The notes: generated from the sequence alone by a model not told the origin. 64,000 nt of DNA from Mastigias papua (GCA_964019165.1 OZ025274.1:16029858-16093857); one strand, 5' to 3'; numbered from the stretch's first letter, positions 1 through 19,634 are shown. Made by a program: numbers and translations.

Positions 1-622
1 GAATACTTTTCATTTGCATTGTATTATTATTTGCCTATGAGTCTCTTCATATTTGCGGAGTTATTTTTTAGATTACATTCTCTCGGAATATTCTTTATTT
101 TCTTTTGAGTGGATTTTGTAGTAGGCTTATTGTTATGTCGTATTATTTTTGTTGTTATGATTTAAAAGTATTTATACAGGATGGTTTTCTTAGTTTAGAC
201 GAATAGTTAGATATATTGTATCATGTTGTACCATGTTGTACAATTCTGTCATATGTTCTGTTCTGCTAAATAATTATATTAAACTATATCGAACCATACA
301 AGATTAAATACGCAAGCAGTGCTCTATTTGATTTTTACCTCACGCTTTACTGATCATATTAGAATTGCTTTGTATATTAATTCCTTTCCAATCAATCTTG
401 ACATTAATGGTTAATCATAATAATGGTACACTTTGTTTGTCATAATTTCATTTAATCGTATTGACTTATCGGTTTATTTTCCTTCTTGGTTCCTTTTCCA
501 ATGTTGCTCGTTGACTTTTTGTTATCAATGTCTTCCTTCGTTGTATATTCTGTTTCATCGCTGTGATCATTGACGTGAACTTTCTTGTCTCTTCTAATTT
601 GATTTTTATCGTTCATTTCTAG
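1..622. other. Intron of the DDX55 gene; no feature seen
   Basis: AT-rich sequence before the first visible DDX55 exon. No open frame here matches the missing helicase domain, so it is read as intron. Confidence 0.6.
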
Positions 623-2786
623 TGCATTCGTACATCGTTGTGGTAGGACTGCACGAATAGGCAATACAGGTATGTTTCTGTATTTAGTTGCACCAAATTT
701 CTCTTCAGTATGGATTATCTGCTGTATTGCGTCCTTGTTGTTTTTGAAAATTGCTTTTTCATTCTGCGAAAGACCTCCTTATGGTCTCTATTATCAATTT
801 CTGTAGGAAATGCATTGGTTTTTCTTCAACCATCAGAAGAATCATTTGTTGATTTTATTAAGATTAATCAAAAGGTAATTTCTGTCAGTTTCTTCTATTT
901 TTGAATTTATCTCTTGCTCATTTATTTATCCAGTTTTGTGAAAGTTTAGTCTGCTTTTTATCTTTTGGTTTGATCTTCAATATTTACTATCCTTTGTAGT
1001 TCAGAATGCTTTTTCACTTATATATTTACTATCCTTTGTAGTTCAGAATGCTTTTTCACTTATATATTTACTATCCTTTGTAGTTCAGAATGCTTTTTCA
1101 CTTATATATTATACATATTATACATATTAGGATGAGCCATCTTTTTTGTGTTGTTTTACCAATAGCGACTCAGTTTCAGGTTTGATTTGTTGATCAAATG
1201 TGGATTTTTTTAAAACTTTTGAAGTTATATTAAACAACTATGGACACAATGTTCACCATATTTGGATATAATGTTGACCAAATATGGAAATTATGTCAAG
1301 CGAGTATACAATTACATTCACCAAACATGGAGTTACCCTAATAACATTCTTTGATTATACCCGAGTATCTATCGAAGTTTCATTACGTTGATGATCGTAT
1401 TAAGGTGTATTAAGTCATTTCTCTATTCAATATGGAAGTTATCTTGTGATGAATTTATCATGAACCAGGTGCCTTTAGAGCGATTTGAAAAGCTTTGTGA
1501 CGTCCAAGATGTAACACAGAAATTACGAAAATTTGCTTCCAAGGACAGGTAGGAAATCATTGCAAATTTATTTCAAATAGCGATAGGTCATTTACGTGAA
1601 TCCGATCGTAGGTGGATGACAGCATAAATTGCTATTGATCAAAAACTGGATCTATACGAATATAGAAAATCGACTACCTTTATAAGATTGTCCTCGAAAA
1701 TACGCAGGCGTATTACTCAGGGTTCATTACTGTTAATGCGCAGGAGCGTGGGGTCGCAACACTAGCAAGAACAAAATTATACGATTGGAATCTTTACATA
1801 CACTATTGTATACTAATCCAAATCTTCCTATTTGTTTTGGCTACGTATGTTAGTGTAACAGCATTTAGAGCAGATGAGAAGACAGTAAAAAGACAGGTTT
1901 GCAAGATATCTGTATCTAACCATGTGTAACATCCCATCATGTGCTCGCAGGCACAAAACACTTTTACTATGCCATGATATTACGACGTATCCTTATAAGG
2001 AAAACAACTGAATTATTGAAAATGAATGTTTTAGCACTGTCTGAATTAAATCACAGCCCTATACTTATTGCTGTTGTTTTGTTACAGAGATTTGTATGAA
2101 AAAGGCCTCCGCTCTTTCGTGTCGTTCATTCAAGCATATCAAAAACACGAATGCAGTTTAATTTTTCAATTCAAAGGTTTGTCAGAGCATTTTTTTTTAA
2201 TTAGTTATTTTTCCTTTGGAGCAACGTATGCTGAATTATGATTAATAAGGAAATACACAATAGTATAACTTTTGTCTGTATAAATTGACGGAAGAAATTT
2301 CATGAAAGGTTTTGAAGATAATTGTAAGTGGAGTTCTTTGTTTTAGAACTGGACTTAGCAAAACTGGCGAGTGGATTCGGGCTGTTGCATTTGCCTAAAA
2401 TGCCCGAGTTGAAAGGAAAAGTGATTGACGGATTTCAAAAAGCAGATATCGATATTCAGTCAATTCCATATTTGGACAAAAAAAGGGAAGAACAAAGGCA
2501 GTTAAAACTGAAGGAAGGAAGTCAGGTGGAAAAGAGACCAGGTAATAGTAAATATAAAAATAATTCATGGTCAAAAAATAAGGAGCAAAAGGCAAAAAGA
2601 CAATTGAGAAAAGAGAAGAAGAAAAACTTAAAACGAAAAAGAAACGAAGGACATACATTCAATGATGATGAAGTAGAAGAGTTATCAAAAGAAATAGGAT
2701 TGATGAAAAAGCTCAAGAAAGGGAAAATAAGTAAAGAACAGTTTAATTTAGCTGTAAATGATGAATTTGAAGAGACCATATCCTAA
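623..2786 (+). CDS. DDX55: DEAD-box RNA helicase DDX55/Spb4, C-terminal part (partial, 5' end outside window)
   Basis: Five exons are seen: 623-669, 807-874, 1469-1548, 2088-2176 and 2347-2786 (stop TAA). They give 240 codons in consistent phase. The first exon carries the helicase motif VI region HRCGRTARIG, which binds ATP and RNA at the RecA-like domain interface. It is followed by the conserved ALVFL..SEES stretch, the Spb4-type segment SFVSFIQAYQKHECSLIF and LASGFGLLHLPKMPELKGK. A lysine-rich tail ends in an LMKKLKKGKISKEQF-like helix, as in human DDX55. Spb4/DDX55 helicases act in the nucleolus in 60S ribosomal subunit maturation. Exons for the upstream helicase motifs (Q motif, Walker A, DEAD, SAT) are not in positions 1-622 and must lie left of the window. 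AATAAA polyadenylation signals follow near 2955 and 3034. The family call is firm; exon edges are read by eye. Confidence 0.93.
981..1108. repeat. 42-bp minisatellite, three copies
   Basis: Three near-identical head-to-tail units, beginning about 981, 1023 and 1065 with TATTTACTATCC, lie in the DDX55 intron between exons 807-874 and 1469-1548. The near-perfect identity suggests a recent expansion. Confidence 0.95.
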
Positions 2787-3431
2787 ACAATTAAAACACA
2801 TGCTTGCAGTGGAGAGTTACATAAAGATATTTTAGAAAGGAAGAAATTAAAATTTAGATCTTGTTTCCTATCTTTGTTAAAATTCAAAATGATTTATAAT
2901 TTACAGTTTTGAAACTAAAAATGAAACTAATTTCCAAAAAAGTAGGATAAAACATAAATAAATTCGCGAGAAAGTACTTTTTAAGAAAACGTCAAGATAT
3001 ATAATCAGCTGTTGGTTGTTGATCTATTTCCTGCAATAAATATATTTTCCACATGTGCCATCAGATGTCCCACTTTCTAATAGCACTACGATTAGAAGTG
3101 TTCATACAAACTCCGTGGAACAAATGCATTGCAAGGCGTTTGGCAACGTATACTTTTGACGAACACTTCATATGTATCTTGCTGTCGCTACTTAAAGAGG
3201 ATCTTCCTCATTTACCAACCTGTATTCCTTATACTAAGAAAAATATCACGTCTGTTAAAATTCGTCTGCCGCGTTTAAAGGTGCATAAACTCATCATCCT
3301 ATAAATCATTCTCCGTTAAGGAATTTGTTTCTGTTAACAACTAAGTGAGCGTAACTGATAGTGATAAATGCCTGTTGTGAGATAGTTAATGAGCTACCAA
3401 CATATTTAAAATTCTGTCCCCAATCAATCTG
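2787..3431. other. Convergent 3' intergenic region, DDX55 / ANKRD13
   Basis: This holds the DDX55 3'UTR, with AATAAA near 2955 and 3034, and the 3' end of the ANKRD13-family gene running the other way. The short open frames in it have no recognisable similarity. Confidence 0.6.
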
Positions 3432-10203
<6,772 letters not shown>

Positions 10204-11899
10204 TCTTACCTCACCTGCGAATGCAAAATACTGTTCAACCTCTCCTATGCCACAATGCCTAGCATAAACCATCAAAACAGAAATAATTTTGCTGTTTGAA
10301 TAGTTCTTCCATGTTGCGTAAATTTTTGCAGTTTTAACTCGGGAAACTTTAAGCCCCAGGCAGTTTGCTTCAACTTAAGCAGAGCTAACTTATTTAGAGT
10401 AATGAAACAAATACTCTTAGCAGCAAATTAACAAAATCATAGATTGCACAACAACAACGTAGGCCTAAGTTAATTGGAATTATGTGCCATCAAGGAAAAA
10501 TCAAGACACACTAAAGGCGTGTATAGTCCTAACAAAGGAAAGCATTCAATTTACATTACACATCTAAAACTTTGCAGGTCTTTGCTTTCCATACAGAACC
10601 AAACACATCGATGCATCAGTCGCTAGATCTTCAACTGTCTATTTTTAGCTTGCTACCTAGTTTTTTGTTAGGTTCTTTGTTTGCAAACCATTGGTTGATA
10701 TCCCCGATCTTTTACAGCGATGTTCGTTGAAAAGTACTTCGTACATATACTTGTATATATTTATTTGCTGCCAATTGCTAATCAATTTTCCAGCTGCCTG
10801 GTGGGAAGTCTCATAGAATTGTAGACCTTCGATTGTACCTCACTTCCACCATCCGCCATTTGACTTTTGGTTTATTTTTAGGTTTTTATATCATTTTGGA
10901 TCCCTGTGAAATGGCAATGCACCTGGAGGGAGGCTGACATTGGACTCCCTTTGTTATCAACTGCCATCACTCACAGGATTTTGGTTTTTTCGGTACATAA
11001 GTTTGTTGAAAGGCATAGAATAGCCATTAGGGTTATAGAAAACCCACTGGCATAGAAAGGAAGGGAAAGGCTTATAATTATAAAGTCAGGTTTGTTGACT
11101 TTAGATTTGAGAAGACAACTTGAAGGATTCTGGGAAGGAAGAGGAAAGAAAATGGGAAAGGAGCAAAAAGTGCCCCCAGCTCGTTTATTTTGTAGCTCCT
11201 AACTCTGTTTAGCTCTTGCTTTTATACTGTGCTAGGTCTTTAGATTTTCGATTTAGGATGTTTTTCTGTTTTACTGTGATATAATCCGAAGCGCCATTTT
11301 GCACTTCAAATCAATATTTACTGCCTATTATTATCAATATTACCACTTATTCATTTTTATACATAAACCTTTTGTCATGATTTTCCACTGTTTTGTAAAT
11401 CACATTTTTTGTCTCAGTAAATGTCAGTACAGTTTGTCTTGACTTCAGTAAACATGAAACTGGGCTCACTTGATTAGCTGATTAGATAATGGACACGGCG
11501 ATGATAGACGTATATCGATTTCTGGGACAAGTAATCAAAGTTTGCCATTGAATCACCTGCATAAACACAAATCATCATCAGTGTTTTCTTTGTAGCCCAG
11601 CTTGATGCGATTGTTAGCACAAAATTTAATAAGGCATAACTCTTATCAAAGAACCCAATGGTTTGAATTGAAGCGCATTCTTCAAGTTGTATTTTGGTTT
11701 AAAAGCCGTGGGCATTAAATATTTATGTGTTAAATTAGTTTTAGAGAGGATGAACAGGAGGTTGCACCTACGATTCCATCAAACATCAATAAAAATAGTA
11801 TACCACCAAATGGAAATCGTTTAAAAATTCCATCAAATCGCTTGTATAGCAGCACAGTGAAGTTAAACTGGTTAGAAATTGAGTAATTCCGTGGATTTT

Positions 11900-12530
11900 G
11901 TGATAAAGTCCTTGCTAAAGATCGCTCGCGCTCTTTCTGCAGCTCCTGATGTCAAGTGAGTCATTTTTCGTATCTGTTGTAAATTATAACTTGTCAGTCA
12001 CTTCGACGTCAAACATGAAAGCGATCGTATCAGGAGATTTGAGCCCATAGACTTCGTCTTGTCGCAACAATTCAAGGAAAGTATTTCAATAGGATATATT
12101 GTATTGGTATAGTTTCATTAAGCAATATAAAGTGCTACCTTTGCTGTGCATATATCAAACCCCTAAACTCAACCTAGGTATCGGAGGAAATTAAATGTTT
12201 TTGTTCGATAGAGGCGTTGCTTCGATCGTGAAGCTGGATGAAGTCGTGCATCTGTTGGCGCGTTAGATAGCAATAGGAATTATCGGAATTTCTCATACTT
12301 TTGACTTTTTGCAGGTTTTGCTACCATAGTTTCTAGTGTCTGTTGAAATAAGTCGCGCAATGTTAGTGATACGATTCATCGTTTCCGGAGGAAGTTTATT
12401 ATACGAACTGCAGCCAGTAATTTCGCCAAAAACAACTGTATTCCTATCTTGGCAAGTTTTCCCATAAGTCTGAGCCAATATGTTCGAGACATTTTCATCT
12501 CAATAGATGCCCATGATTGAATTGATAAGA
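11900..12530 (-). pseudogene. Possible decayed S-adenosylmethionine synthetase (MAT) relic
   Basis: The longest open piece, at 12293-12478, contains VVFGEIT followed about 35 residues later by KTC. SAM synthetases carry a similar VxxGEIT...Y(N/Q)K...KTC arrangement. Downstream on the same strand, near 12210-12260, the frame reads QMHDFIQLHDR, compared with the family's Q.SPDIAQGVHLDR. Near 11910-11950 it reads SGAAERARAIFSK, compared with the family's RSAAYAARWIAKS. The order and strand of the three pieces fit one diverged gene broken by stops and frameshifts. No intact start, splice structure or full domain is seen. The call rests on short motif matches from memory and could be wrong. Confidence 0.38.
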
Positions 12531-13377
12531 AATGTTTAATTATAAAAGTAGTGAGCTGTGCTTGCCATTACAATTAGGCCTAATGAGTGTAGTCTCCTAA
12601 CTAGCTTCATCTGTTTTTTTAGAAGACACATCGTATTTTATTGATTAACAGGTTCTATTGATTGCATTTTCATGCTTATTAAAATCATCAATTTGTAGGC
12701 TTCTTGTTTAGTCTCGTGATATGAATTCTCATTAGATTGATCAGCTTCTTGGGCAACAAAATTTAGATTTTTAGGTGATCATTTAAATTTTGATTGCCTA
12801 AATTTACTATTTCAAACTTGAAGCATTTTATGGTGACCAAAGGAGAATATACCATAGGAATTTATTCTTCATATAAATATTGACATAAGAAGGTTTTGAG
12901 AAGTCATCGTATCCTTCTGATCCCTCCCCAAAGCGAGTAGTTTTTAGTGGTTGAAAGCTTATAGAGGAATAGCGTTGCTTATATCAAATAGATAAAATAT
13001 ATTGGTGATTTATGAAATTGAAGGAATGAGATACAAATAAATGCTTAGAAAAAAACTGATGAAAAAGGAGAAACATGATGGAAGAAGTGTATTAAAACTG
13101 AGAGAGCATGCATGCAATTTCGGTTGTAGTTTGTCTTGAATGCCGGGGATCGCTCGCTTCTTTTGAAACAAAACACTTGAATTAAATGAGACCACATGAT
13201 CAAATATCATCCATTGTCTTGACATATGTAGAAAATCAAAGAGCTTGTTATTACGAAAATGTTAAAGCTGCATACAGCTGCAAATTTGTACTGTATGGTG
13301 GTGCTTTATCACAAACCACTCTATATTTTCAGATGAAATATTAATGTATCAACTTTACCTATAATCTTCCATTACCT

Positions 13378-14132
13378 GTAGCATTGCTTTGTTCCTCTTC
13401 TGCAAAATAACGTGGTTTTATCTTTGTTTCTAAGATTAGGATCGCTAAATCCCCGGAAAGAAAACCATTAACGTTTTTATCATTGGAATTTACGTAGCTT
13501 AGATGCAAGAGGTCAACTCGAGATACTGTTGGTTGAGGAATAAAGGTCTGTGCATAAATTGCTTGTCACTGGCTTATATGACACAACTTTTGATGATACA
13601 GCCAAGATATTCCTATCGCAAGCTCCAAGAGGAAAGTTTACTGAAGTGACCGTTCTCACAATGTAAAACTTACGGTAGATCTTTGTATTTTTGTGAACAC
13701 CTGACAATCAAGCTACAGTAGCAACATAAATGCAATAATTGTTTGCTTGTAAGTTGTACATTTATGAAGCTACTTTTTGGAATCTTGTTCTTGATTCAAA
13801 CCAAACCAGCACAGATTTCTAGAAATTCATTGACCCACTACTACTTGAAGTGACTCGCAATCTGAACAAGACCCTTGGTTTATTGATCATAGAAGGCAAC
13901 ATTCAAGTCCAACAGTTCGGGGCCTGAAAATATCGAAAATCTCATGGAATCCTCTTTTGACAAGTGCTTTATGTAAATATCCTGCATCATCTGGTGGAGA
14001 GGAAAATGAGGGAGTAAGGCAAGAATAAACCTGATCGGTACTAGTAGACCGAATATTTTTGCAAGGCAAGATGCCAATACGTCCTAGACAACAAATATCC
14101 CTGTCACCAACTGTCCATTTGTTACAAATCAT
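13378..14132 (-). other. Unassigned open segments, minus strand
   Basis: Three open stretches lie on the minus strand: 14132-13887 (contains DAGYLHKALVKRGFHE), about 13707-13513 (contains NFPLGACDRNILAVSSK), and about 13502-13378 (contains GDLAILILETKIKPRYF, ending at a possible GTAATG donor). I do not recognise a family and could not join them in phase. They may be exons of an unknown gene, relics or chance frames. Confidence 0.2.
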
Positions 14133-14300
14133 ATTACTTGCATTGCTAAGATTAAACAGAAGTTAGTATTTTGACGGTATTTTTCATTTACATTATTGGC
14201 AATTTATTTTTTGCACTTTGGGGGGTCGAAATCCTGTTAGATTTAATTCGATTAACGTACTGGTTGTTCAACTCCCAAGACTCCAAATTTCCCGTATTTT

Positions 14301-17300
14301 ATGAAATCTGTTTTTAATCCAAAGCCAGGAATAGGATTGATCATTAGTTCTGACTTTTTTAGTGAAGAAGAAAACACTGAAAGCAGAATGAGGCAGTCTG
14401 ATTCACTTCAAAACCTTTTTGAATCTGATGAAGAAAGCGAAGACGAATCTGATGGCTTCAGGTGAATAGATTCTTGGATTTCCTTTGGATCCAGCGCCGT
14501 GCCGACTTTTGTTGGACATGTAGATGATCTCATTGCTGGGATCAATAATTTTTGCGTGTTTTCGTAGTGAAAATGTTTAATTCTGTAGGTTTTGCTCGTA
14601 ATTACTTACTTTAGGACATCTTTGTTTTTCGGAATTTGATGTATCTTCAGATTAGTTTAACCCCTCTATGATGACGCAAACGTATTACAAAAAGTTTTGC
14701 TACGTGGATGATTCCGTCAGCGACAGCAAGGACTAGAGAAGTGTGTTCCCTTAAGAGTTATTCAGAGATATTGACAAAAAGGCGTGAGGAAGAACACTCA
14801 AATTCTCATGAGGTATTTCAAAGTATTGATCTCAATGATTAATAGGGCATCGTTTTTGGAATCGTTGGAATCGTTTTGGTCCACATACCAATATTACACT
14901 CATTGTTTTACTTCATGCTAATCATACGTTTTTGAGCTTGCAGCCTTCTTATTTCACAAATGATTAAATGCTCTATCCTTTCTGCATCAGCGGTGTTTTC
15001 CATGTTAATATGTTAATATATCAAGCAATAAACGTTATCTTTTCTGAGCTATGTGAATCCAACCACTCCGAAAGTTGAATCCAAGCGAGCGTTAACTCAG
15101 GAACTCTTTAATTCTTTTGAAAATCATCAAATTTTGGTTAGTTTATTCCTTATTTTCAAATAGTTTACTTTTCTAAAATGTCTGTACAGTGGACATAACT
15201 TGCGTTTTTCCTCGCTTAAGCACGAGAAGAAAATCAAACGGCCCTCATAAGAAGCATGAAAATCAAACAACCCTCATAAGAAGCATGAAAATCGTGCAAA
15301 GTAATCTTAAATTAATAATTCAGTATTTTCACTTAATATGCAATCTTTGTTTACATTTGGATGATTCTAATGTGACATATTTCTGTTCTCGTAGGAGCTT
15401 TTTTCATCCGAAGCTGCGGAAACATTGGAAAACAATATTGGTTGCTGTCTTACTCCTGGTGTCTGGGATAAGTATGTTTTGCGCGATATGTAATCCTTGA
15501 CAGCTGCAAACTGTAGATACGCTTTGTGTATACATTTGATTGGGTTTGATATACCATTATACATTACTATGGATGTCAAAAGCATAATTGTTAATATTGA
15601 CGTGAGTACTTTTTGTTGCTGTGCAGGAGGCGATTAACTTGAGTTGCTTGATTGTATGTACTCCGTTTACCAATGACTGCCATTTGAAAAATTGAACCCC
15701 TTCACACAATACCCCATCCTTCAAAAACAAAGTAGTGAATCATCAGCAATGTGGGAAGAAGGGACAAGACGGCACCTGCACCTCTCCCTCTTGCCCTCTT
15801 CTAAGGGGGTGGAGAGGGGCAAGGGGTGTGTCCCCAATCCCATAAGTTCTTTCAATAATCATCCCTACATGAAATTTAAGATGGTTGCGCCTTCGCAACT
15901 CATACCTCTATGACGTAATGACATTTCTTATATGACCTTTCTTCACCGAAAGACAATTGTAACTACTTTTTATACAATTTCACAGTTTATGGTTGTTTGT
16001 GTTTTGCCCCAAAGTGCTCTTCAATGAAAGTCTGTCCCTTCCCTGCGTCCTACATTACTTCACCAGCCTTAAGTGAATCAACATAATTCTAGTTTTAAGA
16101 ATTTGACAATGAAAGTCTTTTCAAAGCACCATGTTATGAGAATCCTTCTAGAAAATTGTCCCCTTTAATTTCATATCTGCATATATGTTAGCAAAACGTA
16201 AGCCCCAATGGGCCACATGATTGAAAATAGATGATAGTTTGTTTGTGATAATACGATTCTTGACTTTATTTTTCTTTAAATTTTTTAGTATTTTTGATCT
16301 TTGGATTAATTATTGAAATGGTACTAAAACAAGAATACAAAGATGGAGAAGGTACAATGTTCAATATTTCAGTAGAAAACACTGATCTTTGATATCTGTC
16401 ACAAATAATTCTATATATACGTTGATTTTTAAGTTTAGGACAGATGAAGATAAGAATGGAAATGATTACGTTGAAGAAAATTATATTTTGAAGTATTTTC
16501 TGTTATAAATATATAAATATGCTATATCTACCTTGCTCTGAGTAAATTCTATCATTTTGAAATTGTAATGTCGACAATTCATACATAACACTTTGTGATC
16601 ATGAATTTTAGGACCAAATGGATACATTTTCTTCCTCTGTGCAGCAGTGTGCCTCGTACCAGGAGGTTTGCATACCAAATTTTTTATTGACAAGCTACTC
16701 AGTTTAATCGCCACTTACCGGATTTAAACATGCGTTGATCATTTTAGATTTGTTAAAGTTTTAGCTGAATTATTTGATACCATCCGTGAGTAGGATTTTT
16801 TGCAGAAAGCTATTTTAAACATAAGTTCATCTTTCTTTTACCTGGCTTTCCAACTCCCCTCTCTGTCTTCTCCTTCTTTCTCTTCTGCCATCCCTCTATC
16901 TTTCATTGTTGTATTAGCAATACTCTCTTCTTCCTCACTACTTGTAGTATTAGCAATACTCTTTTTCCTTCTTCACTATGGTTCGAAAATGCGGGAACAT
17001 TCTTCAGGATCTTGCAAGCATTTTTGGTCCAAGACTCGCCAGAGTATAAAACATCTTCTTAGGTAGCTTAGCAGTTTTCACATCCTTGAACGTTTGTTAG
17101 AAGTTAAGTCTAAGCTATATTTATTACTTGAAATGTCTTACACAAATCTCTTAGTTTAACTTTGGTTTCATACTCTATGATTTAGCTTCATTTTTTAATG
17201 CTTTTGGAACCATGGAATTTTATTTGCATTTTATTCGAATGTTTTACTCTCTACCAGGCTATCATCTTATTTACATAGCACGAGCAATGAAGGGACACAA

Positions 17301-17340
17301 GGGCTACAAAATGGAGGATGTTACAATGTTTCACGAATGA
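14301..17340 (+). CDS. TMEM230/TMEM134-family two-pass membrane protein, 145 aa
   Basis: Five exons: 14301-14461, 15395-15471, 16289-16351, 16612-16665 and 17258-17340 (stop TGA). They total 438 nt and all phases match. The N-terminus is acidic and probably cytosolic (NLFESDEESEDESDG). Two hydrophobic segments follow: KTILVAVLLLVSGIIFLIFG at about residues 63-82, and YIFFLCAAVCLVPGGYHL at about 102-119. The C-terminal signature YHLIYIARAMKGHKGYK matches the YH(x)n(S/V)KG(Y/H)RG motif of TMEM230 and TMEM134. TMEM230 is a vesicle-trafficking protein of secretory and recycling endosomes, about 120 aa; TMEM134 is about 195 aa. The length suits TMEM230 better, but I cannot decide between them. Start chosen as the first ATG of an open exon ending in a good donor. 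Open segments inside intron 1 do not fit the reading phase. Confidence 0.85.
15230..15292. repeat. 29-bp tandem duplication in TMEM230-like intron 1
   Basis: Two copies of a unit starting AAAATCAAAC, at 15230-15258 and 15259-15287, differ at two bases. The 29-bp unit is not a multiple of three, so the copies fall in different frames. Confidence 0.9.
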
Positions 17341-18895
17341 ATAACCACTTTTGTATTTCGTACTTACATAAACATATTCCTTCTTTTAATCTTTTTGCAA
17401 TAAATCATTTGCTTCAATGCCTCTCTGTACGAGGCTTTATTGAACCCCTTCAGTCCCTCTGGAATCACCTCTATGATGTAATGGGGCCTCTCTTTTTCAT
17501 TCCTTTGTACTGCATCAATGTTACAATAAATTTGTATTATTGACATTCAAAGCAGGTAATTTCTTTAGCTGTATTCTACTCCTCTAACTGCTCTAATATG
17601 TACCCATGAATGTAAAGAGAAAGTGGTTGCTACCGTTTAGAGTAAAATTTGGTATGAAAATGATGGAGGAATAGAGTTATTGCAAAGCATCGGTAATGAT
17701 TCAGAATTAAGGAAGAAGGACGAAAGGACATTGAGGTTGGAGAAAGTTATGTATTTATTTGCGTCTCTTAAGTCTTTTTTTACTTCTTTTTTCTTTAGCC
17801 TAATGATTGCATTATGGAATTGAATTTTGTGACCTCTGAGGGGAGATAATGGATTGTAGACTTATAGTATTCGGTTGAAATTTTCAAAATACTGTGGGGT
17901 CAACAGGTCGTTCTTGCAAATTAGCATCTAGTGAATTTGATAAGCACTCAATGCCTGAATTTCATTTTTGCTTAAAAACCTGCCATTTTGACGCACGAAA
18001 GTCGTTTTAAAAATGAAGATTTGACAATTTTTAATCATTGGATTTCTTATAAGTGCATTTACAAAGATTGTTTGTAATAATTAATAAGATATGATTTAAT
18101 TATGATTTAATTGTTAATAAGATAGTTTGTTCTTACTCATATACTCAAGCTGTCACATGAATACAATAAAAGAGCGGCTACATAAACACAAGAAGATTTT
18201 TCGTGCTGTTGATTGACTATTCCAAGAGACCACCATTCGTTCAGGGACGCCTTCACGTGACTATGATAGGGGGGCAAGGCTTCCACTGAGGGTACATCAT
18301 TGAAGTTTTCTACTGAAATAAGTTAGTCCAGGGGTATGTGAAAGATTGCTTGTATAGGCATAAGCTCCCCCCCGGCTTAGATATTAGCTTTTAGATGCTT
18401 TGTAATAGGGAAAATTTTGACTGAACAAATGCAAATGATCCTATTTTAAAGAGCACTTTCTTTCCCTTCTGCCCCTTCCGGACGAGAACAAGGGGCAGGA
18501 GGGTAGGCGCCCCAGTATTCCTTGTATCGTTATTGGCTCATTTCAATCCACAGCTCGGGTTGGTGATAGACAGGTTCAATTTCACCATTATTTTTAAGAT
18601 TTTGCACTTAGAAGCGCGCGAATCGAAGAGGCTTTCACGAAGGTTCCCGTTATTTTACGAGTTTTCACGGAACTTATTCAAAATGTGAATAGCGTCAAAG
18701 ACAGAAAACTGTTAGTCTTGGCATCACAAGGATTTAATAACCTGATAATATCGAAACTTGTTAGCATCTCTGGAAGACCCCTTGATATCAACATTCTTAA
18801 AGGATCACCCTTCTTAAACATATCTTAGATATATGAAATTATCATAAAATATGTGACACTAAACCTTCAATTTCGATTGATATATTTTGTTAACT
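17341..18895. other. Intergenic, 3' of the TMEM230-like gene
   Basis: AATAAA-like signals near 17399 and 17524 could end the TMEM230-like transcript. The rest is AT-rich with no open frame of recognisable similarity. Confidence 0.5.
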
Positions 18896-19574
18896 CAGGC
18901 CTGTCAAGTGTCTCGCATCTCGAGAGATTTGCACGCATTTTCTTGTCAAACCTGCATTCTCACACGCTTGCTCTAAAATAGGCCAATTGTCACGCATTTT
19001 CTCATCCATGATTTAGTGATGCTTTTTCCATTACGTTTTCTACTTCACTGAGCTGATTTTGAAATTGGTAGGACTTTGGTACAAATAAAAGTCCTCAGAT
19101 CAATTTCTAAGCGAAGTGAAGAAGGCACTTGGGAGTGCAACAAAGAGCATTTAAATAAACTCTAATATACTATAATATCATTGACGTAGCTTTTGCAAAA
19201 GATAAATTCATGAAGAATCTTTATAAAATATTTTATTGTGGTTTTAAGTTTGAATGAGGATCTATCTTGTATTTAGATTGTAGGAATGCAGGACGTGCTA
19301 CAGAAGTCAATAATTTATGTTTCGCCGCAATCAGCCCTGTGCGTTTACTTTTTTGCAAGTGTGCGTGTGTTTGCAGGCATGACGCTACCAAATAAAAGTG
19401 GTGGCTACATATAAAAGTGGGGGGGGGGGGGGGGAGCTATAAACAATAAGTTGTTTGATGAAGGCTAGAAAAACTGATGGCTGGCAAAATGTGAGAAGCT
19501 GAAGCCCCCCTGGCCCTTACTGATGCCGTGCCTGGTTTGTCCCACATCCCAATTTTCAAGATTTGACAGCCCTG
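18896..19574. mobile_element. hAT-like non-autonomous DNA element, about 680 bp
   Basis: The left end reads CAGGCCTGTCAA and the right end TTGACAGCCCTG, whose reverse complement is CAGGGCTGTCAA, a typical hAT terminal repeat. A direct repeat TGTTAACTCA overlaps both boundaries, consistent with an 8-bp target duplication. No transposase frame is seen. Inside are a poly-G tract near 19419-19434 and a segment (about 19385-19500) also found near 34705-34790. Confidence 0.7.
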
Positions 19575-19634
19575 TTAACTCATACGATAACAATTTTCAA
19601 ACCTCTCATAATTCATTGTATCAAAGTTTGAACA

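Larger units (their letters stand above)
10204..14300. other. Intergenic region between ANKRD13 and TMEM230-like genes
   Basis: About 4 kb without a firm gene. It should contain the ANKRD13 promoter at its left end. The only coding-like signals are a decayed SAM-synthetase-like stretch (about 11.9-12.53 kb, minus) and several unassigned open segments on the minus strand at 13.38-14.13 kb. Confidence 0.5.
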
